Part shown: piece after piece, positions 35,965 to 43,866 of the stretch
Layout: each line of letters starts with the position of its first letter
Numbering within the stretch: the stretch's first letter is position 1
NCBI RefSeq assembly: GCF_022558445.1
Contig: NZ_CP054699.1
Coordinates: forward strand, 948,001 to 1,012,000
Source: Candidatus Contubernalis alkalaceticus
Lineage (GTDB): Bacteria; Bacillota; Dethiobacteria; SKNC01
Length of the DNA: 64,000 nucleotides
Direction of reading: 5' to 3'
Position numbers and translations under genes: made by a program
Notes under the pieces: model-generated
Told to the model about the DNA's origin: nothing
Databases searched by the model: none
The model's input: only the letters and a program-made list of their open reading frames with translations

Positions 35965-36927
35965 ATGGCATGGCAGTTGCAAGTAATCAAAGGTCCTGAC
36001 CAGGGGGTTAAAGTAGGATTCAGCGGCAGCTCTATTGTTATCGGGCGTGAACCATCACGGTGCGGATTGGTGCTGTCCGATGGGGATGTTTCCCGCCACC
36101 ATGCCCGGCTAACCTTATATGAAGGCAGGGCTTTTCAGCTGGAAGATATGGGGAGCACCAATGGCACTTTTGTTAATAAAAGCCGGATTAAAGAAGCGGT
36201 GCTGTTGAACCCCAATGATTCTTTTCGGGTAGGTAGTTCCACAATTACACTGTTATGGACAGCTGAAAAAACAGTTCCTTTATCACTGGCCCAGGTTTTA
36301 AAGATTCCTTTTGCTGCTGATAGGGGTTATATAAAATTATTAATTGGTGCCCTTTTCTCCGCGATTCCTTTGGCACACTTTTTGGTAGACGGTTACCGCT
36401 ACCGTCTGATGAAAGACAGCGCAACCGGCATGATGGAATTACCGGAATGGGACAGCTGGACAGAACTCCTGGTTAATGGATTTTTATTTTGGCTGGTGCA
36501 GCTGATTTATTTATTTATCCCAGGTTTTATGAGTATATGGTTTTTCATACGGGTGGTTCGGCAGACAAGTAATGTCCCCGGGCTGCCGGAAGCAGGTTTA
36601 ATGCTGAGCCTGGTACTGTTTCTGCTCTGCCTCTTTTTCCTGCCTATGTCCTGGGCTCATTTTGCCGCTACCGGACATTTCAGCAGTGCCTTTCAAATAA
36701 GCTTTATAGCTTCTCGTATAAAAGCGGTAGGGGCACGGTATGCTGCTGTTTTGTTGTTACTGGCAGCCATGTGGTTTATGCTGGCAATGCTTTCACTCAT
36801 ACCTTTTGTGGGTATCATTATCTTAGTTGTGCTGGGATTTTATATTAGAGCGGTCTCTTCTCTTCTTTACGGAGAGCTTTACAGGATTTCGCTGGATGTT
36901 TCCTTTGAACCGGCAGCCCTAAACTAA
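35965..36927 (+). CDS. FHA-domain membrane protein
   Basis: About 320 residues. The N-terminal cytoplasmic FHA domain (about 5-100) has IVIGREPSRCG, the phosphothreonine-binding SRHHARL and GSTNGTFVNKSR. Four or five membrane segments follow, with an LSLIPFVGIIILVVLGFYIRA segment late. The membrane part resembles DUF4013-like proteins. FHA domains bind phosphothreonine, so the protein is a likely target or anchor of the kinases encoded nearby. ATG 35965 is preceded by AAAGGAGGAAGG; the upstream in-frame ATG at 35866 lies inside the previous gene. Confidence 0.88.
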   Translation: MAWQLQVIKGPDQGVKVGFSGSSIVIGREPSRCGLVLSDGDVSRHHARLTLYEGRAFQLEDMGSTNGTFVNKSRIKEAVLLNPNDSFRVGSSTITLLWTAEKTVPLSLAQVLKIPFAADRGYIKLLIGALFSAIPLAHFLVDGYRYRLMKDSATGMMELPEWDSWTELLVNGFLFWLVQLIYLFIPGFMSIWFFIRVVRQTSNVPGLPEAGLMLSLVLFLLCLFFLPMSWAHFAATGHFSSAFQISFIASRIKAVGARYAAVLLLLAAMWFMLAMLSLIPFVGIIILVVLGFYIRAVSSLLYGELYRISLDVSFEPAALN

Positions 36928-37038
36928 ACTTTAAGTTTATTAGGGATAAAGGGGCTTTTGCATGCCGCTACAGGATAACTAATTTTTATCATAGATAACT
37001 ATTCTTACAATTAATCATAGAAGGGGATTTTTTTAATC

Positions 37039-37899
37039 ATGGTTTTATGGTTCAAACGTAAGAAAAAAAATAAGCAGAAGCAGAAAATACCAAAAACCAT
37101 TTCCGTGGCTGCCAATAACTCTTTTAAACCGGTTCCTTATAACTGCCAGCATGTAGGTTTCCGGGAAAATCAAGAGGATGCCTTCGCTTTTTCCGACCTG
37201 GAGAACCTGGAGCTGGTGGATAAAAAAGGGGTCCTGGCGGTGGTGGCCGATGGGATGGGGGGACTGTCCCTGGGGGAAGAAGCCAGCAGGGTAGCGGTAC
37301 AAACCTTTTTAAGGGAGTTTACGTTAAAGGACCGCCATGAACCTGTTTCCCACTGCCTGGAACGGGCCCTCAAGGTTGCTAATAATTCAGTGTTTGACCT
37401 GGCATATCAAGATGGTCTGGAACTGGATATAGGTACTACCCTGATAGCAGCGGTTATTTTCAAGGATGAATTGCATTGGATCTCTGTGGGAGATAGCCGT
37501 ATTTATCATTTTCGACAGGGCAGATTAACCCAGTTGACCAGGGACCATATTTTTATGAACCAATTGATTGAAGATGTCAACAATGGAAAAATCACCAGGA
37601 GTGAAGCTGAAAATCATCCCGAGGGAAGTTTTCTAACCAGTTACCTGGGCTTGCCGGAAATTCCGGAAATTGATCGAAGTAATGGTCCATTAATAATGGC
37701 TCCGGGAGATGCGGTGCTTCTCTGCAGTGATGGGTTGTATAATACTTTATCAAATGAGGAGATAGCTGCAGTTTTTAAAAACACCAAATGGAATATTGCC
37801 GAAGAACTGGTAAGGGAGGCTCTCTTAAAAAATAAACGTCATCAGGATAATATTACTGTGGTGGTTTTGTTCTGTCAGGCAGTGGAGAGTAATAATTAA
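37039..37899 (+). CDS. PP2C-family Ser/Thr protein phosphatase (first)
   Basis: A 286-residue PPM phosphatase. After a basic N-terminal tail (FKRKKKNKQKQK) the metal-binding motifs are FRENQEDAF, AVVADGMGGLSLGEEAS, IGTTLIAAV, SVGDSRIYHF and LLCSDGLYN, with QDNITVVV at the end. All key aspartates are present. It likely removes phosphates placed by the kinases at 40.8 and 43.9 kb. The basic tail could bring it to the membrane. A weak ribosome binding site AAGGGG lies 13 bases before the ATG. Confidence 0.94.
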   Translation: MVLWFKRKKKNKQKQKIPKTISVAANNSFKPVPYNCQHVGFRENQEDAFAFSDLENLELVDKKGVLAVVADGMGGLSLGEEASRVAVQTFLREFTLKDRHEPVSHCLERALKVANNSVFDLAYQDGLELDIGTTLIAAVIFKDELHWISVGDSRIYHFRQGRLTQLTRDHIFMNQLIEDVNNGKITRSEAENHPEGSFLTSYLGLPEIPEIDRSNGPLIMAPGDAVLLCSDGLYNTLSNEEIAAVFKNTKWNIAEELVREALLKNKRHQDNITVVVLFCQAVESNN

Positions 37900-37931
37900 A
37901 TACAATAATAAAGTATTAAAGGAGATGAGAG

Positions 37932-39329
37932 ATGTTGAAAAGTAACGCTTTAGTTTCCCGCACAATTATGCTTTTACTTGTGCTGGTTTTTGTGATGGTT
38001 TTCAATGGAACAGTATTGGCACAGAATTCTATCGAGGATGCGCAAAAAAGTGTAGTACGTGTAACCGCATGGGATGCAAACGACAATTTCCTGGGCTGGG
38101 GTTCAGGATTTGTGGTGGGTGACGGAGAGCCCTTTGAATATGTGGTTACCAACTGGCATGTAGTAGACCCGGCTATGTACGGAGTAGGTAGGGTGGAAAC
38201 TAAAATATGGATTTCATCTGATGACCTTGTTCCGGCCAGGGTTTTTGTCAGTCTGCCTATGACCGATATGGCACTTTTAAGGATAGACCCGGAGCATTTG
38301 CTCTATGGTTATGTGCCCTTAGAGCTGGCTACCAGGGATATGGTTACCACAGGGGAGGAAGTCTGGGCCGTAGGTTTTCCCGCTGCCACCTTTGGTGATT
38401 TTATGACCTCATATTTCACGGACACGGTGGTTACCAAAGGTATCATAAGTAAAGTAACTACCTTTGGAGGCACCGGGTTATACCAGACGGATGCCTCTAT
38501 TAATCCTGGAAATTCAGGGGGCCCTCTCTTAAACAAAGACGGTCAGGTGGTTGGAGTCAATACCTGGAAGTTTGTTGATCCTGATGGTCAGGTGGACAGC
38601 GTTGCCGGTTCTGTGCAGGTGGATTACCTTATTGAAGTTTTATCTAGGAGAGGCATTCCTTATAATGCTGCCGGTCAAGCCCCGCCACCGGTGACGGAGC
38701 CTGAACCTACCACTCCGGAACCTCCTCCACCCGCTCCGGAGCCTGAACCGGAGGCAGCAGCCCCTGTATCAGATGATTCTGGAATCAACTTCTTGTATAT
38801 TGGTTTGGGTGCTGCTGCACTATTAATAGTTGTATTAGCTGTTGTTCTATCAAGCAAAGGGAAGAGTAAGCCTGCAGTAGTTGTTCCTGCGGCACCGTCG
38901 CCACAGCCTCAAATGCAGGCACCGGTTACTCAACGGGTATCTGCACCGGTAACTCGGGCAAGGACTGAACCTGCTCTAGACCCGGTGACCAAAGCAAAGA
39001 AAGTTCAGCCCACAGCTTCTTTAAAGGGGATATCTGGTCAATTTGCCGGGCAGACCATGGAACTGGTAGGAGGTCAGCTGATTATCGGGCGGGATCCCAG
39101 GCTGGCACAGCTGGTTTATCCTCAGTCCTGCGAAGAAATAAGCAGAAAGCATGCAACGGTTCGTTTTGATGAAAGAACTCAAAAGTTTATTTTAGAGGAT
39201 TCATCTTCCAATGGAACCTTTTTGTCCTCTCAAGAGAGGCTGGAGCCTGGGAAGCCTTATTATTTAAATTCAGGAGAGCGTTTTTATGTCGCCGATTCTA
39301 AAGAAGTTTTTGAATTAAAAATGGAGTAG
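37932..39329 (+). CDS. Membrane-spanning trypsin-like protease with cytoplasmic FHA domain
   Basis: A 465-residue modular protein. It has an N-terminal signal or anchor, a trypsin-like serine protease domain (about 35-240) with the triad in VTNWHVVD (His), TDMALLRID (Asp) and NPGNSGGPLL (Ser), a Pro/Glu-rich linker (PPPVTEPEPTTPEPPPPAPE), one membrane segment (about 282-304), and a C-terminal FHA domain (about 355-465; GISGQFAGQ, LIIGRDP, SRKHATV, SSSNGTFL). The protease should lie outside and the FHA domain inside. The FHA part is close to that of the protein at 42.7 kb. Six bases separate it from the next gene. Confidence 0.9.
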   Translation: MLKSNALVSRTIMLLLVLVFVMVFNGTVLAQNSIEDAQKSVVRVTAWDANDNFLGWGSGFVVGDGEPFEYVVTNWHVVDPAMYGVGRVETKIWISSDDLVPARVFVSLPMTDMALLRIDPEHLLYGYVPLELATRDMVTTGEEVWAVGFPAATFGDFMTSYFTDTVVTKGIISKVTTFGGTGLYQTDASINPGNSGGPLLNKDGQVVGVNTWKFVDPDGQVDSVAGSVQVDYLIEVLSRRGIPYNAAGQAPPPVTEPEPTTPEPPPPAPEPEPEAAAPVSDDSGINFLYIGLGAAALLIVVLAVVLSSKGKSKPAVVVPAAPSPQPQMQAPVTQRVSAPVTRARTEPALDPVTKAKKVQPTASLKGISGQFAGQTMELVGGQLIIGRDPRLAQLVYPQSCEEISRKHATVRFDERTQKFILEDSSSNGTFLSSQERLEPGKPYYLNSGERFYVADSKEVFELKME

Positions 39330-39334
39330 CAGCC

Positions 39335-40066
39335 ATGAAATTTCAGACTGCGTTTATTTCAAAAACCGGCGGTAGAAAAGTAAATGAGGATTACTGCTCT
39401 TTTATGGAGAGTGAGGGGTTTGGCTGTTATTTTCTAGCAGATGGATTGGGGGGGCATAAGGGAGGAGCACTGGCCGCCAGCATTGCAGGGGAGAAGCTGT
39501 TGGAAGCTTTTGCGGCTGCTCCTGGTTTTTCTGGAGCACATTTAGTAAATTACCTGGAAAATGCCCGTCAGGCATTTATTGCAGAGAAAAAACGACAGGG
39601 CAAGTTTTCCATGAAGACCACCCTGGTGGTGCTTTTGTCCGATTTTAAAAAAGTGTTTTGGGCACATATTGGAGACTCCAGGTTGTATTATTTCCAATCC
39701 GGAAGGCTGGCCTTTCAAACGAAGGATCACAGTGTTCCTCAGCGTTTGGCCAGTAGTGGGGAAATCTCGGCTGAGAAAATCCGCTATCACGAGGATCGAA
39801 ATCGGCTTACCCGTGCCTTTGATGGCGATGATCTATCCCGTATCGATTTTCTAAAAAGGCCGGTTGACGTAAGTAACGGAGATTCATTTTTGCTCTGTAG
39901 TGATGGATTCTGGGAATATGTCCTGGAGCCGGAGATGGAAGAAGACCTGCTAGTGTCCAGGAGTCCTGAAGCCTGGCTTTCATCCATGGAAAAAAGATTA
40001 AGTAAAAGAGCAAAAGCCAATCATGATAATTACTCTGCTTTGGCGGTTATGGTAGAAAGTTTTTAA
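39335..40066 (+). CDS. PP2C-family Ser/Thr protein phosphatase (second)
   Basis: A 243-residue PPM phosphatase with GGRKVNEDYCSF, YFLADGLGGHKGGALAA, IGDSRLYYF, FLLCSDGFWEYV and HDNYSALAV. All metal-binding aspartates are present. It is shorter than and only distantly similar to the phosphatase at 37.0 kb, so it is not a recent duplicate. The start is five bases after the protease-FHA gene, so both are co-translated. It is likely to act on the same phosphothreonine sites. Confidence 0.93.
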   Translation: MKFQTAFISKTGGRKVNEDYCSFMESEGFGCYFLADGLGGHKGGALAASIAGEKLLEAFAAAPGFSGAHLVNYLENARQAFIAEKKRQGKFSMKTTLVVLLSDFKKVFWAHIGDSRLYYFQSGRLAFQTKDHSVPQRLASSGEISAEKIRYHEDRNRLTRAFDGDDLSRIDFLKRPVDVSNGDSFLLCSDGFWEYVLEPEMEEDLLVSRSPEAWLSSMEKRLSKRAKANHDNYSALAVMVESF

Positions 40067-40124
40067 ATATGCTGCTCAGGTTATTACCAGAGTTATAACT
40101 AGTTAGTATTGGAGGGAACGAAAT

Positions 40125-40700
40125 ATGGAGCCGCTGACAAGATGTGCCAATGGGCATTATTATGATTCAAAGAAGCATACCTCCTGTCCATTTTGTGGGG
40201 TACAGAGCCTTGATATAGATATTCAAAAAACTATGGCCAAAAGGCCGGGAACTACCGGTGGAAATATCGGGGTAACCAGGCCTAAAGGGGGGTCCCAAGG
40301 GGCAGAAGAAGGGAAAACTGTAGGGATATTTCGCAAGAAGTTAGGTATAGATCCCGTGGTCGGTTGGTTGGTGTCGGTAAAAGGCCCTGAGAGAGGTCGG
40401 GATTACCGTATTACCTCTGAAAGAAACTTTATTGGAAGATCAGAAAAAATGGATATCTGTATTGCTGAAGATGAAACCATTTCCCGGGAAAATCATGCGG
40501 TGGTCAGCTATAATCCTAAAAATAATTCTTTCAGGTTATTCCCTGGGGACAGCAAAGGCCTGGTTTATTTAAATGATGAAGAGGTGATTACCCCAGAGCC
40601 TTTGAAATCTTTTGATGTCATTGAGTTGGGGCAGACCAGTCTAATGTTTGTGCCTTTCTGCAGCGAAAATTTCCAATGGAAAAAAGAAGAAGAGGAATAA
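40125..40700 (+). CDS. Zinc ribbon-FHA protein
   Basis: A 191-residue soluble protein. A short zinc ribbon (RCANGHYYDSKKHTSCPFCG) opens it, then a basic linker with KTMAKRPGTTGG, whose threonines could be phosphorylated, and a C-terminal FHA domain (about 85-180; DYRITSERNFIGRSE, SRENHAVV). This C-x-N-G-H-x-Y-D ribbon plus FHA layout is known in other Clostridia. It is probably an adaptor between kinase and targets. GGAGGGAACG precedes the ATG. Confidence 0.88.
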   Translation: MEPLTRCANGHYYDSKKHTSCPFCGVQSLDIDIQKTMAKRPGTTGGNIGVTRPKGGSQGAEEGKTVGIFRKKLGIDPVVGWLVSVKGPERGRDYRITSERNFIGRSEKMDICIAEDETISRENHAVVSYNPKNNSFRLFPGDSKGLVYLNDEEVITPEPLKSFDVIELGQTSLMFVPFCSENFQWKKEEEE

Positions 40701-40765
40701 CCGGTTAGTGATTAGCCGTAGAAATCATAGTATATTTGTAAAGTCTTTAATATAGGGTGAGTGAG

Positions 40766-42673
40766 ATGGATTTAAATCAGCTGTGTATGGGGTGCATGGA
40801 AATAAAAGAAGATTCTATAGTTTGTCCCAACTGCGGCTTTGAGGAGGGTACTGCTCCTGAATCTTCTGTGCATCTGCCACCGCGGACTGTTTTACATGAA
40901 AAATATTTGCTGGGTAGGGTTCTTGGCCAGGGGGGGTTTGGAATTACTTATCTGGCCTGGGATATTTACCTTGACCTGAAGCTGGCAGTTAAGGAGTATT
41001 TCCCTCGGGAGCTGGTTTATCGTGAAGCCGGCTACAGCACCATTTCTATTCATTCCGGAACCCTTAAGGACCAGTATTCCTACGGGTTGGATAAATTTCT
41101 TGAAGAGGGGAAAACCCTTGCTAAATTTGAAGGGCACCCCAATATAGTTTCCGTTAGGGATTTTTTTAAAGCCAACAGTACCGCCTATCTGGTTATGAAT
41201 TATTTGGAAGGGGTCACCCTGAAAGATTATTTAAAATCAAAGGGCTCTAAGCTTTCCTTTGATGAAGCTCTACAGATCATGATGCCGGTAATGGATGCTC
41301 TTCGGGCAGTTCACAGTGCAGGGATGCTGCATAGGGATGTCAGCCCGGATAATATTTTTATAACTTTGAAAGGACGGGTTCTTATTCTGGATTTTGGGGC
41401 TGCTCGTCATGCCCTGGGAGAAAAAGCCAAGAACCTTTCTATTATTTTAAAGCCGGGCTATGCTCCGGAGGAGCAGTACAGAAGTAGGGGAATCCAAGGA
41501 CCCTGGACAGATATTTATGCGGTGGCAGCTACGTTTTACCAGGCCATTACACACCAGATGCCTCCTGAGTCTTTGGATCGGTTGGATCATGACCCTATAA
41601 TTCCGCCCTCAAAGCTTGGGGTGCAGCTGGGAGTTGGAGAGGAGAAGGCACTGCTGAAGGCTCTTTCTGTAAGGGCGGAAGATCGTTACCAGACTATTGC
41701 CCAATTCCAGGAAGCTCTAGGGAAAGCAGAACAGTCTCCACCTCTAATCTATGAAGAGGAAGAGGTTGAGTTTGCCCAGGCACAAACTCTCGAGGATTAC
41801 GGTGGCGCAGATACTTTTGGGATAATGACCGAAAGTCACGTTTCCCCTGGCATACAAAATATACCTGTGATGGAACGTTTTAAGAATGATGCTTTTGCTG
41901 AGACGATTAATGTTGGCAGGGCACCAGATAATGATGTAATTCTTAGTGATGCCACTGTATCCCGTCATCATGCCCGTTTATATTATGATTCTGGAAAATG
42001 GTATATTGTCGACCTTGGCAGTACCCACGGAACCTTTGTTAATGGGGTGCCGGCTGCAGAAGATTTAGAATTAGCGCCATCATCTGTGATTCAGTTAAGT
42101 GGGGTAAGTTTATATTTTGAAGGTGACAGACTTCTAACTGATCAGGGGCAGGTAGTAAAGTTTTTGTATGCTTCCTCAGATATGAATAGTCAAAGGGGTA
42201 ATAATGAAAATATTTCAGGGAATAGCAATTCTTCTAATAATAAAACTTCAAGAACAAGAATATTAATTGCAGCAGCCCTTGGATTATGTTGTATTCTAAT
42301 TCTTTCTTATGCAGCCGTTATGTTGTGGGGCGGAGGGAAGCCTGATACCCAGGTTCAAGGCCAGGGGATTGGCGTAAGTGATATCAGTAATGCCCAAGAT
42401 TCCATTGATATTACTGTTGAATTCGGTACTATTGAGTATGATGGTGGGGTGTATACCGGAGAGCTGAAAAATGGTTTGCCCCATGGGCAGGGTACCTTGG
42501 TTTACCAGCAGAAAAGCCAGTCATCGGGGTTTAGTGAAATCGGCACCTCCAGTGGACGAAAATATGTCGGCCAGTGGAAAGATGGTATGAAACACGGTCA
42601 AGGAACGATGACCAACCCCGATGGATCCGTCCGGAGGGGCACCTGGGAAAACGATTATTATGTAGGCTCCTAG
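40766..42673 (+). CDS. Ser/Thr protein kinase with zinc ribbon, FHA, membrane segment and MORN repeats
   Basis: About 635 residues. Order: zinc ribbon (CMGCMEIKEDSIVCPNCGF), Hanks-type kinase (about 45-310) with GQGGFG, LAVKEYF, catalytic HRDVSPDNIFI and ILDFGAARHA, so it should be active, then FHA (about 375-460; INVGRAPDN, SRHHARL, GSTHGTFVNG), one membrane segment (about 500-520), and a tail with two or three MORN repeats (YTGELKNGLPHGQG and YVGQWKDGMKHGQG). With the kinase inside, the MORN tail would be outside. ATG 40766 is preceded by AGGGTGAG; GTG 40757 is also in frame. The second kinase is a paralogue. Confidence 0.92.
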   Translation: MDLNQLCMGCMEIKEDSIVCPNCGFEEGTAPESSVHLPPRTVLHEKYLLGRVLGQGGFGITYLAWDIYLDLKLAVKEYFPRELVYREAGYSTISIHSGTLKDQYSYGLDKFLEEGKTLAKFEGHPNIVSVRDFFKANSTAYLVMNYLEGVTLKDYLKSKGSKLSFDEALQIMMPVMDALRAVHSAGMLHRDVSPDNIFITLKGRVLILDFGAARHALGEKAKNLSIILKPGYAPEEQYRSRGIQGPWTDIYAVAATFYQAITHQMPPESLDRLDHDPIIPPSKLGVQLGVGEEKALLKALSVRAEDRYQTIAQFQEALGKAEQSPPLIYEEEEVEFAQAQTLEDYGGADTFGIMTESHVSPGIQNIPVMERFKNDAFAETINVGRAPDNDVILSDATVSRHHARLYYDSGKWYIVDLGSTHGTFVNGVPAAEDLELAPSSVIQLSGVSLYFEGDRLLTDQGQVVKFLYASSDMNSQRGNNENISGNSNSSNNKTSRTRILIAAALGLCCILILSYAAVMLWGGGKPDTQVQGQGIGVSDISNAQDSIDITVEFGTIEYDGGVYTGELKNGLPHGQGTLVYQQKSQSSGFSEIGTSSGRKYVGQWKDGMKHGQGTMTNPDGSVRRGTWENDYYVGS

Positions 42674-42696
42674 GCGAATAAGAGAGGTGTAAAAAA

Positions 42697-43866
42697 ATGC
42701 GGTGGAGACTTTTTTGTTTGGTGTTAGTTATTATCTTATTATTCATTCTTTATCCCGCTTCCAGCCTGGCGCAGACGGAGGTGCGGGTTACCGGGGTCAG
42801 GCTTAACCACAACAGCCTGATTATGGAGCCGGGCTCAACAGAAATTCTTTATGCGGTTGTCTCACCCAACAACGCAACAAACAAGGAGATAAGCTGGTCT
42901 ACCAGTGACCCTATGGTGATTCAGGTGACGGACTTGGGGGATATCCCTGCTTATCGTAATGCTGCTGAGATCAAGGCGCTGTCTCCAGGAAGGGCGACTG
43001 TAACTGTTATCACTGAAGAAGGCAGGAAAAGGGTAGATTGTCAGGTTGAGGTTATAGTACCTGTCACCAGTATAAGCCTTAAGACAACAGAGATTACCCT
43101 GTCCCCCTCCCAGGAGTTGTGGCTTCAGGCTCAGGTGGAACCCCGGGACGCTACCAATCAGCAGCTCACCTGGTCATCAACGAATCCTGCTGTTGCTTTT
43201 GTGGATGCAAATGGATTGGTAAAGGCTAAAAAGGCCGGTGAGGCCCGTATTGTCATTAGAGCAGTTGAAGATGATACGTTAACTGCATACTGCAACGTTA
43301 CTGTTTCCGATACTGCTGTTACCGCGGAAAGGGATTTGGAGCGGACTGAGGATCCAGAACTGGTGGAGCAGCCTCAGGAGCTCGTGCCAGAACTGCAGCC
43401 AGAACCGAAGCAGGGAGGTAGTTTGCCCGTAATTGGGTTGGCTGCGGGGGCAGTAATTATATTAGGCCTGATAGTATTTTTTATCTGGAGAGGACAGGGC
43501 CAAAGATCAGCGGCGGCAGTACCGCCTGCCGGCAGTGAACAGTTTAAACCCAGGCCTTTTATCATGGGAATTTCCGGTCAATTTGCCGGGCAGAGATTTG
43601 ATTTGGTGAGGGGGCGGTTAGTAATTGGCCGTGATTCTTCATCACAACTGGTTTATCCAACCTCTCAGGAGGAGATCAGCCGGAAACATTGTACGGTAAT
43701 GTATGATGAAGCAGCTCAGAAGTTTATATTGGAGGACTCTTCTTCCAACGGCACCTATTTATCCTCCGGTGAGAGGCTTTTTCCTGGGGAGCAGTATCAA
43801 TTGAATTGGGGAGAGCGTTTTTATCTTGCCCAACCCGGAGAACTATTTGAAACAAAAGTGGAGTGA
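42697..43866 (+). CDS. Ig-like (BIG2 x2) membrane protein with cytoplasmic FHA domain
   Basis: A 389-residue protein with signal anchor, two BIG2 domains (about 28-120, VTGVRLNHNSLIMEPGSTE; about 121-205, ISLKTTEITLSPSQELWL), an acidic Glu/Pro linker, a membrane segment (about 245-265) and a C-terminal FHA domain (GISGQFAGQ, LVIGRDSS, SRKHCTV, SSSNGTYL). It is the same design as the protease-FHA protein, with the ectodomain swapped. It overlaps the second kinase gene by a few bases, so the two proteins are likely made together and work as a pair. Confidence 0.9.
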   Translation: MRWRLFCLVLVIILLFILYPASSLAQTEVRVTGVRLNHNSLIMEPGSTEILYAVVSPNNATNKEISWSTSDPMVIQVTDLGDIPAYRNAAEIKALSPGRATVTVITEEGRKRVDCQVEVIVPVTSISLKTTEITLSPSQELWLQAQVEPRDATNQQLTWSSTNPAVAFVDANGLVKAKKAGEARIVIRAVEDDTLTAYCNVTVSDTAVTAERDLERTEDPELVEQPQELVPELQPEPKQGGSLPVIGLAAGAVIILGLIVFFIWRGQGQRSAAAVPPAGSEQFKPRPFIMGISGQFAGQRFDLVRGRLVIGRDSSSQLVYPTSQEEISRKHCTVMYDEAAQKFILEDSSSNGTYLSSGERLFPGEQYQLNWGERFYLAQPGELFETKVE

